Below, one piece after another: positions 54,794 to 63,961 of a stretch of DNA of 64,000 nt. The stretch is from Blautia hominis (lineage in GTDB: Bacteria > Bacillota > Clostridia > Lachnospirales > Lachnospiraceae): assembly GCA_002270465.1 (NCBI GenBank), contig NQOF01000007.1, positions 302,326 to 366,325 of the forward strand. The letters run 5' to 3'. The notes beneath the pieces are model-generated. The model had not been told where the DNA came from. It saw only the letters and a list, made by a program, of their open reading frames with translations, and searched no databases. The translations under genes and the position numbers were made by a program. Within the stretch, counting starts at the first letter, position 1. Each line of letters begins with the position of its first letter.

Positions 54794-56059
54794 ATGAGTA
54801 CAGCACTTATGGCACCAAGAAAAAATAACAAGCGAAGTAAAGCAAGCATGGCAATTGCCAAGGCAATCATTGACGAATACCAACCTCAAAACGCAGAGGA
54901 TATGCAGACGGCTTTGAAGGAAATCTTCGGCCCCATGTTTGAATCCATGCTTCAGGGTGAGATGGATTCCCATCTGGGATATGAAGCGCATGATCACGGT
55001 CACAAAGATACGGAGAATAGGCGCAACGGCTATATTCACAAGAATGTAAAAACGACTTATGGGGATATTCCAGTGGCGGTGCCAAGAGACCGGGAGGCGA
55101 CCTTTGAGCCCCAGGCGCTTCCTAAACGCACGCGTGATGTCAGCGGTATTGAGGATAAGGTTCTCTCTATGTACGCAAGAGGAATGAGCCAGCGGGATAT
55201 CTCTGACACCATTGGTGATATCTACGGTTTCGAAATTTCTCATGAGACAATCTCAAGCATCACGGACAGAGTCATCAATACAGCTGAGGAATGGCAAAAC
55301 CGACCGTTGAAGCGATTCTATACCTTTGTCTTTGTGGACTGCCTGTATGTTTCTATCCGAAAGGACACGGAAACGAAGAGCTGCGCCGTCTATGTAGTCC
55401 TTGGGTATGATGTGAATGGTGTAAAAGATATCCTTGGGATTTGGATTGGAGAATCCGAAGGAAAACATTATTGGATGCAGATATTTGATGAGATCAAAGC
55501 ACGTGGAGTGGAGGACATACTTTTCATCAGCATGGATGGAGTCTCCGGTTTGGAGGAAGGTGCGAAGTCTATCTTCAAAGATGTAGTCGTACAGCGATGT
55601 ATTGTCCATCTGATCCGCAACTCCATCAAGTACATACCATCAAAGGATTATAAGGCTTATACGGCCCAACTAAAGAAAGTATACGGTGCAGCAAGCCTGA
55701 AGGCCGCAGAGGCGGAGTTTGAACGGTTTAAACAGGTCTGGAGCCAATACCCGGGAGCAGTGGATGTATGGGTGCGAAACTGGCAGCACGTGGAGCAGCT
55801 GTTCAATTATGGCAGTGCTGTCCGGAAGGTAATGTACACAACGAATGCGATTGAGGCCGTCAACTCCAGTTTCCGGAAGGTGACAAAAAAAGGAACCTTT
55901 CCAAGTGAAGATGCCGTCAGGAAGGCATTATACCTACGGATCACAGAATTATATAGAAAATGGAACGGGCGTCCGATTGCCAACTGGGCTATGGTCAGAA
56001 ACCAGCTTTCTATGGACGGTCATCTTCAATCGCGTATTCTGAAATACGAAAATAATTAA
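54794..56059 (+). CDS. IS256-family transposase
   Basis: A 421-residue mutator-type transposase. The DDE residues fall in TFVFVDCLYVSIRKD (first Asp), LFISMDGVSGLEEG (second Asp) and TTNAIEAVNSSFRKVTKKG (Glu). The frame is complete. The ATG at 54794 (MSTALMAPRK) with AAAGGA upstream gives the usual family length; an ATG four codons earlier is possible. Probably active. Confidence 0.92.
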   Translation: MSTALMAPRKNNKRSKASMAIAKAIIDEYQPQNAEDMQTALKEIFGPMFESMLQGEMDSHLGYEAHDHGHKDTENRRNGYIHKNVKTTYGDIPVAVPRDREATFEPQALPKRTRDVSGIEDKVLSMYARGMSQRDISDTIGDIYGFEISHETISSITDRVINTAEEWQNRPLKRFYTFVFVDCLYVSIRKDTETKSCAVYVVLGYDVNGVKDILGIWIGESEGKHYWMQIFDEIKARGVEDILFISMDGVSGLEEGAKSIFKDVVVQRCIVHLIRNSIKYIPSKDYKAYTAQLKKVYGAASLKAAEAEFERFKQVWSQYPGAVDVWVRNWQHVEQLFNYGSAVRKVMYTTNAIEAVNSSFRKVTKKGTFPSEDAVRKALYLRITELYRKWNGRPIANWAMVRNQLSMDGHLQSRILKYENN

Positions 56060-56075
56060 GAAACGAGGGAGAAGT

Positions 56076-56318
56076 ATGAGCAAACACAAGCCACACCATT
56101 TAGAGATGGACGATGAATTTTTAGCCCAGCTTGACTTTTTGAGAGCAGACTATGATAATGCTTTACAGAGCATTGACCAACAGGAAAAAGACATCCGTAG
56201 ACTGATTGCCTTATTAATTGAAAGAGACATTCCCCTCCCAGGAGACATTATGGATAAATATATCAAACGTATTTCTGAACCTGATAATGGTAGGCTGGAA
56301 GCACTCCCATTTGACTAA
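56076..56318 (+). CDS. Small charged protein carried inside the IS256 element
   Basis: An 80-residue protein, 16 bp after the transposase stop, with its own site (GAGGGAGAAG). It is predicted all-helical, with an acidic N-terminal part, a coiled-coil-like stretch (ALQSIDQQEKDIRRLIALLI) and a proline turn. It lies within the inverted repeats, so moves with the element. I do not recognise it. An accessory factor binding the transposase is a guess. Confidence 0.65.
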   Translation: MSKHKPHHLEMDDEFLAQLDFLRADYDNALQSIDQQEKDIRRLIALLIERDIPLPGDIMDKYIKRISEPDNGRLEALPFD

Positions 56319-56605
56319 TTGTACCGAAAAGGTGGCCGACAAATACATCGGCCACCAAAAAAATAAAAAAATTACACACTTTACTTGACAAACCCAAAAA
56401 TTTTGGCTTTTGCCGCCCGTAACAGGGCGGCATTTTTACGCTGCTAACATCATTTTTTGGTGATACTCTGTCGGTGTTAAATTAATTCTTCATGGTTATT
56501 ATACATCATTACCCATTGTCTGACAGTAGTTGGTGCAAATATTTCGTATTCAGCTGCTACCGATTGATATGTCTTCCCTCCTGCAAGATAAGCGTTAACT
56601 ACCTG

Positions 56606-56812
56606 CTACTTAAACTCTGCCGAGTAATTAAGATTTGAATGGTTGGCAGTCAGATAAGCATCGCCAAACTGTTTATACAATCTGCACCAGCTTCTTACAC
56701 ATTTAGCATCTACACCGTATGTCTGCCCCAGCTGGTAGCTTGAGATTCCCGCTGCTTCGTACTCTTTAATGACTTTTCTCTTAAACTCTTCATCATATCT
56801 TTTCCTGGACAT
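56606..56812 (-). pseudogene. Truncated orfA of the deleted IS3 derivative
   Basis: 68 codons nearly identical to the start of the full orfA (48507), ended by a CAG-to-TAG change after YSAEFK. The frame would continue to the deletion joint. It keeps the N-terminal DNA-binding domain. Confidence 0.85.
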
Positions 56813-56884
56813 AGAAATGCTCCTTATATAGTAGATTTTTCATATTTCATCTGTCTACTATATAGGGAGCATATCAAAATAGCG

Positions 56885-57600
56885 ATCTTGCTTTGAATTC
56901 CGTTTTTATGATCCATAAGCATTCTTCAATCTCCCATCGCTTTGGGTTAATCCTGATAATGCCGGATGAGCCATCTTCGGCACATCGTAACGGGATTCTT
57001 TGTCAATCTGTTCCGAACCCAGACTGGTCCTCGGATGGTTTATAATCTCTCCATTAGCGGTTTGAAGGAGTTACAACGGATTTCTTAACTCTTTCGACCT
57101 GATTTTCTCGAATCCGTTTCTAATACTTTCTATATCTAATAGAATACGTAACGATTAGATGTTATTCTAAAGTATCCTCATTAATCCACCTGTCTTTGAA
57201 AAAGGCTTTAGCGTAGACTGCCTTATCATCCGACTTACTGAGCTTATAAGTTTTGTTGCTTCCTTTCAGATACCATCCTTCATCAGGCAGGCAGAAACCT
57301 TGGAGAAAGTCTTTGAGTTTTTTGATACACTATGTAGTAACGAACTTCCTTTCCTGACAACAACGGTTAGCGATAGAAAAAGCCCTGCATCAGTGCAGAC
57401 AACAAACTCGGATGAATTAAAATCTTTCATAATCTTTTCTTCCAGAAGAATCATAGAAGGCTACTCATTTATATTGCCATCGAAGAGTGAGAATGATAGG
57501 GGGATTCCCTCTGCATCCATAAGCCGTCCCATTTGATAAATCGGATTCAATCTGTGCTCTTTTAACATACAGTGTCCGGCAAATTAAACGATGTCTCATC
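56885..57600 (-). pseudogene. Decayed IS1634-like transposase
   Basis: Multiple frames on the minus strand add up to a relative of the transposase at 46664: KDFNSSEFVVCTDAGL (second Asp region), then a segment around KLKDFLQGFCLPDEGW, and WEIEECLWIIKTEF near the distal end. There are many stops and frameshifts. No ends can be assigned. Confidence 0.65.
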
Positions 57601-57687
57601 CGTCAGATTATTTCGTGTTGATCTGAATGCTGGTCAGGCATTTTTTCACATTAAATGATGGTTTTCTGGTGTGTTGTTTTCTGGATA

Positions 57688-57713
57688 GAAAAAATCCCGC
57701 AAATTAATTGCGG
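57688..57713 (-). terminator. Terminator after the transposon ATPase remnant
   Basis: CCCGCAA / TTGCGGG stem followed by ATTTTTTC on the minus strand, overlapping the stop codon of the decayed ATPase gene. Confidence 0.75.
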
Positions 57714-58450
57714 GAGCTGTCATTGATTGCCTGCATCACGATGTCAGATATGATTCGGTTTGCCGTCTAGCTATGCCCGATTACAAATGAATCATTACAA
57801 AGCTTAGATCGCACGTGCTGTCCCATCGGAAGCATTTACGATTGCTTCGATGGCCGAGTCGTCAAATACAGGATCTATGCACCCCGCTTTTTTCAGTTTC
57901 CATTCAATGTAAGTCCGGCCTTCTTCTTTTGAGTAACCGTCATCATTGTAGTTCATGATAATACTCCGCCTGAAAGACTCATGGATGGATAGCTGCAGAG
58001 TATTGTTTAGCCGTGACAGTCCGAACAGGAGGATGACAGTATGGTCGCTGGATTCCCTTTCAAAGTTGAACAGGATCTTCAGGTCATTTAAGACAGCATT
58101 CTTCGTGTAGTTCCCTTCGTCAATGATAATGACGGGTGTGTGTTTCTTATCCAGGGCAAGCCGGTTGATTTCTGTCTGGATGATGTGAAAGTTTTCTGTT
58201 TTCCGATAGAACGACTGCGCATCCAGGGATGCGGCAATACCCCGGTAGAAACCATTCACCTTAACAGTAGAATGAATGGTATAGATGACCTTATACAGAG
58301 AAGGCTTCAATCCGACAGACCAGGAACGTACCAGCGTTGTTTTACCGCGGCCCGGTGCTTTGGTCTCAGCAAGGTAATTCCGACGAAACTTTGCTTACGT
58401 ATACTCGGTCTCTTCAAAAAGGATATCTTTGGAGTTCTTTAAAAAAGATT
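57704..58450 (-). pseudogene. Transposon AAA ATPase (TniB/ExeA-like), broken
   Basis: The main open part (57804-58310) contains NPVIIIDE-like Walker B (TPVIIIDEGNYTKNAVLNDL), LLFGLSRLNNTLQLSIHESF and GYSKEEGRTYIEWKL. Upstream in the same frame the P-loop APGRGKTT is present, after an internal TAA. Downstream a frameshift at GTARAI is followed by a tail to the stop at 57704. This is the target-choosing ATPase of Tn5090/Mu-like elements; the matching integrase remnant lies just upstream. Confidence 0.75.
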
Positions 58451-58473
58451 AAATTAAAGACCCTACAGTGCAG

Positions 58474-58870
58474 TTAGTTCCATCTGTCTTCACCTCCTGT
58501 CAGACGCACCTTGTCCCGTTTTACAGATGCATTGTCATGCTTATTGAGAAGACGAACTGGCGTAAGGAATCCACCTGCTTCCACAATAAAGATGTCCTTC
58601 ATATCCGGTGTATACCAGAGAGTAATCCGTTGCTTTGCAAAACGGAAATCGACCTCGTAATCCACCTGGTCAATCACGATGACAGAGTCCGCAGATACCC
58701 TGCGTTCAACCTCAAGGAGAAAGGAGAATCCAATCTGTTCATCAGACAGACGGCTGATGAGTTCCGGTTCTCGGAAGAAGCGTTCCTGCGGGGATACTCC
58801 CTTAAGAGAGGAATGAGGTCCTTTATTGTAGCTCCTGACATAGGTCAGATTGGATCCGGGCAACCAGCAG
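58474..58870 (-). pseudogene. Mu/Tn5090-type integrase, C-terminal remnant
   Basis: A frame from about 58870 to the stop at 58474 includes LTYVRSYNKGPHSSLKGVSP, ERFF, VTIDQV-like VIVIDQVDYEVDFRF and FLTPVRLLNKHDNA, the C-terminal beta-barrel part of DDE integrases that pair with a TniB-like ATPase. The catalytic core is absent; the sequence is fused to an ISL3 remnant at about 58870. Confidence 0.7.
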
Positions 58871-58879
58871 TTCCATCTG

Positions 58880-60003
58880 CCTGTTTTTGATTGGTCTGCC
58901 ATACTTTGAAACGGTAGACTTCATGACGGGCTTAATATTTACAAAGGTATAATCAAAAAATTTATTCATCCCACTACGGAAATCTTTACAGCACAGTGAT
59001 CCATAATCTCCATTCAGATACTTTGTGACCGTTTTTCTTCCGCAATGCACCATTTTGGCTATTGCTCTTTTACTGTATCCGCCACTATCGTATCCATGGA
59101 TGGCATTGTATAACTGTACACTCGTTGTATTCAGTAAAGTTATCCACATCATATAGGATTTTTTTACTTTTGTTCTCTCCCTGGGATTCTGCTGTCCGGC
59201 AGCCTTTATCATGATTTTTGGGATTGTTATGTCCACTGTTACTATGGTGTTTACCGTGTTATTAATTGCTTCCAATAGATTTTGATGCAGATGGAATCTG
59301 TCGGCTGCCTGCTGGCATCCGTGAGTATTTCCTGTATTGCTGATGCATAAAGCGCTGGCACGGTCTCGTGTTACAGTTTTTACATGCTTGTTTTTGGCAA
59401 GTCATTCCTTCAAGGTGCTGCCATCCCGTCCATCAAGTATGGCAACTGGTTTATGGGTAGCTTCATCGACAATAATAGTCCCATAAGTGTAACGTTTTTT
59501 GAAGGCAAGATCATCTACACCGATAACACTGCCGCATTTATTTTCTTCCTGCAGTTTATATCGCTTTGTGAGCAGACGGATAACACTGTCACCACTTGTC
59601 TTGAGATCCATTGCTTTACAGATACGGGAACAACTTTCACAGCTTATCTCCAGGGCTAATGTACAGATGAAATCCGTAAAGAGGTCAGTCATCCTGCTGT
59701 AGTACCTCCAAAACCCATTAATGGTTTCAGCAAAAGTCATAACATCACAATCTGGATTATCACACCGATATTCATAGGTGTTCACAAGGAGGCCGATGGT
59801 TCTCCCGAGGATTGGGATATCCTGAACCTTTTTTCATATGTTCCATGCGGATGCTCAGAAACCGTTCCACATTTTGGACATGTACAGCTTTTAAAACGGG
59901 CAAACATTTTAATACTAATTTCTCTATCCGTCTGATAAATATTTGCGACTTCTAATTCTGTTGGATAAAATCCTTGTTTTTCCAATTTCGTTTCCATCTG
60001 CAT
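58880..60003 (-). pseudogene. ISL3-family transposase remnant
   Basis: From an ATG at 60003 with GGAGG: N-terminal zinc finger (SCTCPKCGTVSEHPHGTY), after a frameshift YRCDNPDCDVMTFAETI, GVDDLAFKKRYTYGT, a nonsense codon after GRDGSTLKE (59405), VTRDRASAYASAI, then degraded frames with GYSKRAIAKMVHCGRKTV near 59080. The catalytic core is scattered over three frames. Non-functional. Confidence 0.75.
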
Positions 60004-60060
60004 GAGATTCCTCCAGTGAATATATATGGTTATATTGTACCATCTGGAAATAATATTCAA

Positions 60061-60518
60061 TAGACCAAACGAAAAATTCGGAAGAACTCCATTCCTCCGA
60101 ATCAGGAGTACATTTTCATCGTAATATACATTGTGAGAAATCTTATATAACTTGGACTAAATGAAGTTGTTGTCATTTGCAAGGACTTACAGCACTCGAT
60201 AAACTTGATGAAAATCAGCTTTTAGCTGTTCAAGAAGCATTTCATTCAGGTCATAGGAGAACTTATAGTTATTAGAATTTGTATTACAGATGTTTATCAG
60301 CCACAGAGAATAGTAACTATCTTGAAGGAACGATAGCTGATGTTACAAGAGCGACGGTTCTCCTTGTCGATAACCGATGTAGATGAGTAACGTGCAAGAA
60401 TATCCTGCGTTTCTCTTCCGCTGTTCCCTGAGCGACTTATTATTTCGTTCAGTCTAAGGAGTCCATGTCTCCGCATTTCTCCTTGATTTCATCGATTTCA
60501 TTATAAGTTCCAATTGTT
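60061..60518. other. Non-coding debris between IS remnants and the agrAC module
   Basis: Short broken frames on both strands; no family recognised. The minus strand continues upstream into the decayed gene fragment at 60519. Confidence 0.45.
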
Positions 60519-60640
60519 TCAACTGTTTTTATTAGGAATAAAGAATACATATTTGCCGTTCTTAAAACTATAAGGTTTTTTCGCCAAATCTATATAGAGT
60601 ATCACGATTATTAATTTTAGATAAACTAAAAATATTATTG
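60519..60640 (-). pseudogene. C-terminal gene fragment (unknown family), copy B, inverted
   Basis: On the minus strand: IFSLSKINNRDTLYRFGEKT, a frameshift, then FKNGKYVFFIPNKNS and stop. It matches copy A (50218-50345) over about 110 bp at high identity, in the opposite orientation. It lies immediately upstream of the XRE-agrA-agrC genes. Confidence 0.65.
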
Positions 60641-60650
60641 GAGGTATGAT

Positions 60651-61001
60651 ATGGAAACACGTATAAAGGAACTACGTTTGCAAAGAAGATTAACTCAGAC
60701 TGGACTGGCAATGGAAATAAATTGTTCTCAGAATTTAATAAGCAAGATAGAACTTGGTAAAGTCAAACCAACCAGTGATATGCTAAAATCTTTATCTGCT
60801 TTTTTCAATGTATCTATTGATTACTTGCTCTGTGAAACTAACTATAAATACAAAGTGGATATGTACATAGACATCGACCAGGCTCAGATGTATGAATACT
60901 TTTTTAAATATACTAATTTATCTGTAACTAATCAACATATCATTGATCGACTAATTTCATGTTTTGAGGATGAAGAAAATGATAAATATTGCAATCTGTG
61001 A
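60651..61001 (+). CDS. XRE-family transcriptional regulator of the agrAC cluster
   Basis: A 116-residue protein with an N-terminal Cro/CI helix-turn-helix (LTQTGLAMEINCSQNLISKIELG at about 14-36, split here by family motif) and a C-terminal helical tail without recognised domain. Strong RBS (TTGGAGGT). It overlaps the response-regulator gene by 23 bases, so the three genes form one unit. It probably controls the cluster. Confidence 0.88.
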   Translation: METRIKELRLQRRLTQTGLAMEINCSQNLISKIELGKVKPTSDMLKSLSAFFNVSIDYLLCETNYKYKVDMYIDIDQAQMYEYFFKYTNLSVTNQHIIDRLISCFEDEENDKYCNL

Positions 61002-61695
61002 TGATTCTCTTCCTGTTACCACAGAAATAGAGTCATTAATCAAAAATTTTTTTATAGCTTTTAGCAGCACCTCCTACAGCATAGAAATATTTTTTGACGG
61101 AGAAACTTTATGGAATAGCATTTGTAATGGTAGCTACTATGATATAATCTTTTTGGATATTGAAATGAGTCTAGATGGGATAACTGTTGCAAGAAAAATG
61201 CGTACAAACGATTATGACTCTCTTATAATTTATATTTCTTCTTATACTTCCTATCTTCAAGAACTATTTGAGGTAGAACCTTTTCGGTTTATACAGAAGC
61301 CAATAAATCCCTCTATCTTTAACAAATATATGTCCCTGGCAGTGAATAGAACTTTATCAGGAAAACAATCTTATTCTTTTAAATATAAACAAGCCCTTTA
61401 TTCTATACCACTAAAAGATATTCTTTATTTTGAGAGTCGAATGCATAAAATTATCATTCACGCAAAAAATAATATATTCTTCCAACATAATAAATTGAAT
61501 AATATTGAAAACAACCTTGCTGATGCATACCCACCATTTCTACGTATACATCAATCATTTTTGGTAAACTTGTTACATATACAAACTGTTAGTTTTTCCG
61601 AAGTTATTCTACATGATAACACTAAATTAAAAATCAGTGAAACTCGCCAAAAACAAATTCAAAAACAATATATTCAAATCATGGAGATATTATAA
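60979..61695 (+). CDS. AgrA-like LytTR response regulator
   Basis: A 238-residue regulator. The receiver domain (1-120) has the acidic pair in AICDDS and the phospho-acceptor Asp60 in IIFLDIEM; the LytTR DNA-binding domain follows (about 135-235), with YFESRMHKIIIHAK and FLRIHQSFLVNLLHI. The ATG at 60979 is chosen because GAGG lies nine bases upstream; TTG and ATG codons just before it overlap that site. Its stop overlaps the kinase ATG by one base. AgrA homologues bind direct repeats upstream of agr operons. Confidence 0.92.
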   Translation: MINIAICDDSLPVTTEIESLIKNFFIAFSSTSYSIEIFFDGETLWNSICNGSYYDIIFLDIEMSLDGITVARKMRTNDYDSLIIYISSYTSYLQELFEVEPFRFIQKPINPSIFNKYMSLAVNRTLSGKQSYSFKYKQALYSIPLKDILYFESRMHKIIIHAKNNIFFQHNKLNNIENNLADAYPPFLRIHQSFLVNLLHIQTVSFSEVILHDNTKLKISETRQKQIQKQYIQIMEIL

Positions 61696-62972
61696 TGCAA
61701 ACTTTATTTAGAATAGTAAATTTTTTGTTTTACTTTTGGATAATCGAAAAATTTTATAAATGCTTTTTTTTATATCGCCCATTAGCTGTTTTATACCGAA
61801 TCTGTATCTGGTGCGGCCTCTTCTGTACGAATTATTTTTTATTTAATAAAATCCAACACCATTACCTATTAACTTTTGTTTTGCAAACAATAGCACTAAT
61901 CATTATCTGCTACATCTTATTTTGTGGATCTCTATCTAAAATAACCGTATTAGTGTCCCTTGGAAGTATTACTGCAGCACTAATAGAGGTTATTATAAAT
62001 ATGTTTTTACTCTATTTGCATTACCCAAATTCAACATTTTCTCTTGCTGGCAGTATAATCTCAAAGCTAATAATAATTACTATTTTAAACATCATCACTC
62101 ATAACCACCATCATTATGTATTTTCAAACCTCCCTCTTTCTATTTGGATTTCTTTCATATTGGTTCCTGCAATCAGTGTAATAATTATCTGTCTAATCTT
62201 TATGATAGATACCCGCACTAATTTAGACTATTTATATTCTCTTTCTGTTCCAGCCGCATTATTACTACTTTTTATAAATATTTGTATATTCACAATCTAT
62301 GAACAATTATCAAAGCGTATCGAATCTGAAAAAAAGCATATTATTTATAATCAACAGTTACAAAAAATCACTGAGCAAATCCATGAAAATGAAATTTCTA
62401 TACAACGTTTCAGAAAAGAATATCATGATTTCAAGAATAAAATAATTTATATTCAGAAACTTGCACAAGAGGCAGACAACAATGCAATATATGATTATAT
62501 CAACGAAGAGTTAAGTATAACCTTTCTTTTTTCTAAAACTACTTATACAGGAAATTTCATAATTGACGCCATTATAAATCTAAAAGATAACGTTGCCAAA
62601 GAATTAGGAATTAACTTCAATAAGCATATTGAAATACCCGCTAATCTACCACTAAATAATGATTCTCTATGTATTATCCTTGGCAATGCTCTCGATAATG
62701 CTATTGATGCCACCAAGTTAGTATCCGTAGAAAAATACATTGACTTATCTATTTACTACAAAAAAGAATGTTTATGTATAACTATAATTAATCCTTATAG
62801 TCACAAAATAAAATATAATTCAGCCCATAGACTACGTACAACAAAACAAAATAATACATGGCATGGTATCGGTCTTACTTCTATCGAAACAGCTTTACTA
62901 AAATCGAATGGCAGTATGTTCATTAACACAGATAACTCAATATTTACCATTAAATTCCTCTTCTATGTTTAA
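61695..62972 (+). CDS. AgrC-like sensor histidine kinase
   Basis: A 425-residue kinase with six predicted transmembrane helices (1-205), a coiled coil, the phospho-acceptor His244 in KEYHDFKNKI and a GHKL ATPase domain (NALDNAIDA near 331 and HGIGL near 390). This is the exact layout of AgrC/BlpH-type peptide receptors. Coupled to the AgrA-like gene. It has no agrBD beside it; the intact agrDB pair 9 kb upstream is the natural ligand source. Confidence 0.92.
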   Translation: MQTLFRIVNFLFYFWIIEKFYKCFFLYRPLAVLYRICIWCGLFCTNYFLFNKIQHHYLLTFVLQTIALIIICYILFCGSLSKITVLVSLGSITAALIEVIINMFLLYLHYPNSTFSLAGSIISKLIIITILNIITHNHHHYVFSNLPLSIWISFILVPAISVIIICLIFMIDTRTNLDYLYSLSVPAALLLLFINICIFTIYEQLSKRIESEKKHIIYNQQLQKITEQIHENEISIQRFRKEYHDFKNKIIYIQKLAQEADNNAIYDYINEELSITFLFSKTTYTGNFIIDAIINLKDNVAKELGINFNKHIEIPANLPLNNDSLCIILGNALDNAIDATKLVSVEKYIDLSIYYKKECLCITIINPYSHKIKYNSAHRLRTTKQNNTWHGIGLTSIETALLKSNGSMFINTDNSIFTIKFLFYV

Positions 62973-63301
62973 GTGGAAAATATAGCCAATTGACAAATAG
63001 CATTAAGTATTTTTATAATTTCTGTCGTTTTTTCATCAGGGAACTGTTGCAGAATATAATCTATCTCCTCCTTTGATTCATATTCTGCAACACCATAAAG
63101 AATATAATCACAACTGGTACTTAACCCGTCTGCTAGCATACTCAATGTTCTCGCCGAAAATCCTTTAGTTCCTACTTCTATCTCATACAAAAACTTTGAG
63201 GATATATCAGCTTTTTCCGCAAGTAATTCTCTGCTATATCCTCTTTTTTCACGCAACTCTCTTATTCTACTCCCTGCTTGTACATATAATTCCTGTGTCA
63301 T
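62969..63301 (-). CDS. XRE-family transcriptional regulator
   Basis: A 110-residue protein with an N-terminal helix-turn-helix (IRELREKRGYSRELLAEKAD and KFLYEIEVGTKGFSARTL). It converges on the agrC-like gene with stop codons overlapping by four bases. The C-terminal part (YILQQFPDEKTTEIIKIL) is common in clostridial regulators of this class. RBS AGGAGG-like (GGAGGAGC). Role unknown. Confidence 0.88.
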   Translation of the reverse strand: MTQELYVQAGSRIRELREKRGYSRELLAEKADISSKFLYEIEVGTKGFSARTLSMLADGLSTSCDYILYGVAEYESKEEIDYILQQFPDEKTTEIIKILNAICQLAIFST

Positions 63302-63615
63302 TTTGCTCCTCCTCCCTCTCCTTACTATAATATTACATTACTGTCTAATTATAAGAATAGCAGACAAAATTTCTAATAATTATAGCATTATTATTGAAAG
63401 TATCAAAAATTCCACATTTTTATCACGCGCCGTTATTAATATTCACCTTCTATTCAATTTGTATAAGCATGCTTTTGATTACGTTTCTTTTCGTACCTTA
63501 TATTTCCATTATATATAAAAATATCTTTCTCTTAATCCCGCTATCATTCTATTTTTCAGTGCTTTTATTCTTATAATTAACTCTGTGTAAACTATGAACC
63601 ATAATTAACAAATGA
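63302..63615. other. Very AT-rich stretch without a clear gene
   Basis: Contains the promoter region of the XRE gene on the minus strand and two overlapping hydrophobic open frames on the plus strand (63303-63576) that lack good start sites; I do not call them genes. Confidence 0.4.
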
Positions 63616-63619
63616 CCAA

Positions 63620-63847
63620 ACAGAAAATCTGGAACTCAGATCTCCAGAGCAGCCCAAACGCAAAGGAAAGAACGAAGCTGACCTTTCGGGGCTTCCGATC
63701 AGGCGGATCGACCACTATCTGTCCGAGACCGAATCAGAAGAAGAATTCGGTGAGAAGGGCTGGAAACAATTACTGGATGCAATCTCCAAAAAATATCATT
63801 TCGTACCGGCAAAGGTGGAAGTAGAAGAACATTGTATATTCCGCTAA
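63620..63847 (+). pseudogene. IS66 transposase (TnpC) N-terminal-region remnant
   Basis: One open frame without a start encodes LPIRRIDHYLSETESEEEFG, then KGWKQLLDAISKKYHFVPAK and VEVEEH, the conserved segment before the zinc-binding motif of IS66 TnpC, ending at TAA 63845. The C-terminal part of an IS66 gene lies at 51785-52165. Confidence 0.7.
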
Positions 63848-63961
63848 CACTGCACCATGTGCACGGAGTTTTAGGGTTCTTCCGCAATTATCCGTTTTTT
63901 ACTTCCGATGGATTTATTTCTGTGATAAAATGTTGGTATCAAATAAAGGCGGTAAATGATA

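Larger units (their letters stand above)
54694..56395 (+). mobile_element. IS256-family insertion sequence with passenger ORF
   Basis: A 1702-bp element. The ends GGGAGTGTAAG and, read inward from the right, GGGTTTGTCAA lead into the shared TAAAGTGTGTAA (19 of 24 positions match). It is flanked by the 8-bp direct repeat AAAAATTT (54686-54693 and 56396-56403), and removing the element and one repeat restores the IS3 end exactly. Confidence 0.92.
54649..56876 (-). mobile_element. Internally deleted IS3 derivative (518 bp of its own), interrupted by IS256
   Basis: Both ends match the full IS3 copy at 48443-50177 in reverse: TGGTGTGCTACCC at 54649 and GGGAGCATATCA ending at 56876. Between orfA codons up to GAAGAATTAAT and the 3' tail TAACACCGACAG (joined near 56480) about 1.2 kb is missing, so all of orfB is gone. 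It resembles a MITE-like derivative that needs transposase from elsewhere. IS256 lies in its 3' end. Confidence 0.85.

Noticed and set aside
63303-63576. Small hydrophobic plus-strand ORFs next to the agrC-like gene as extra peptide genes
   Set aside because: No AgrD tail motif, no good RBS and very AT-rich composition.
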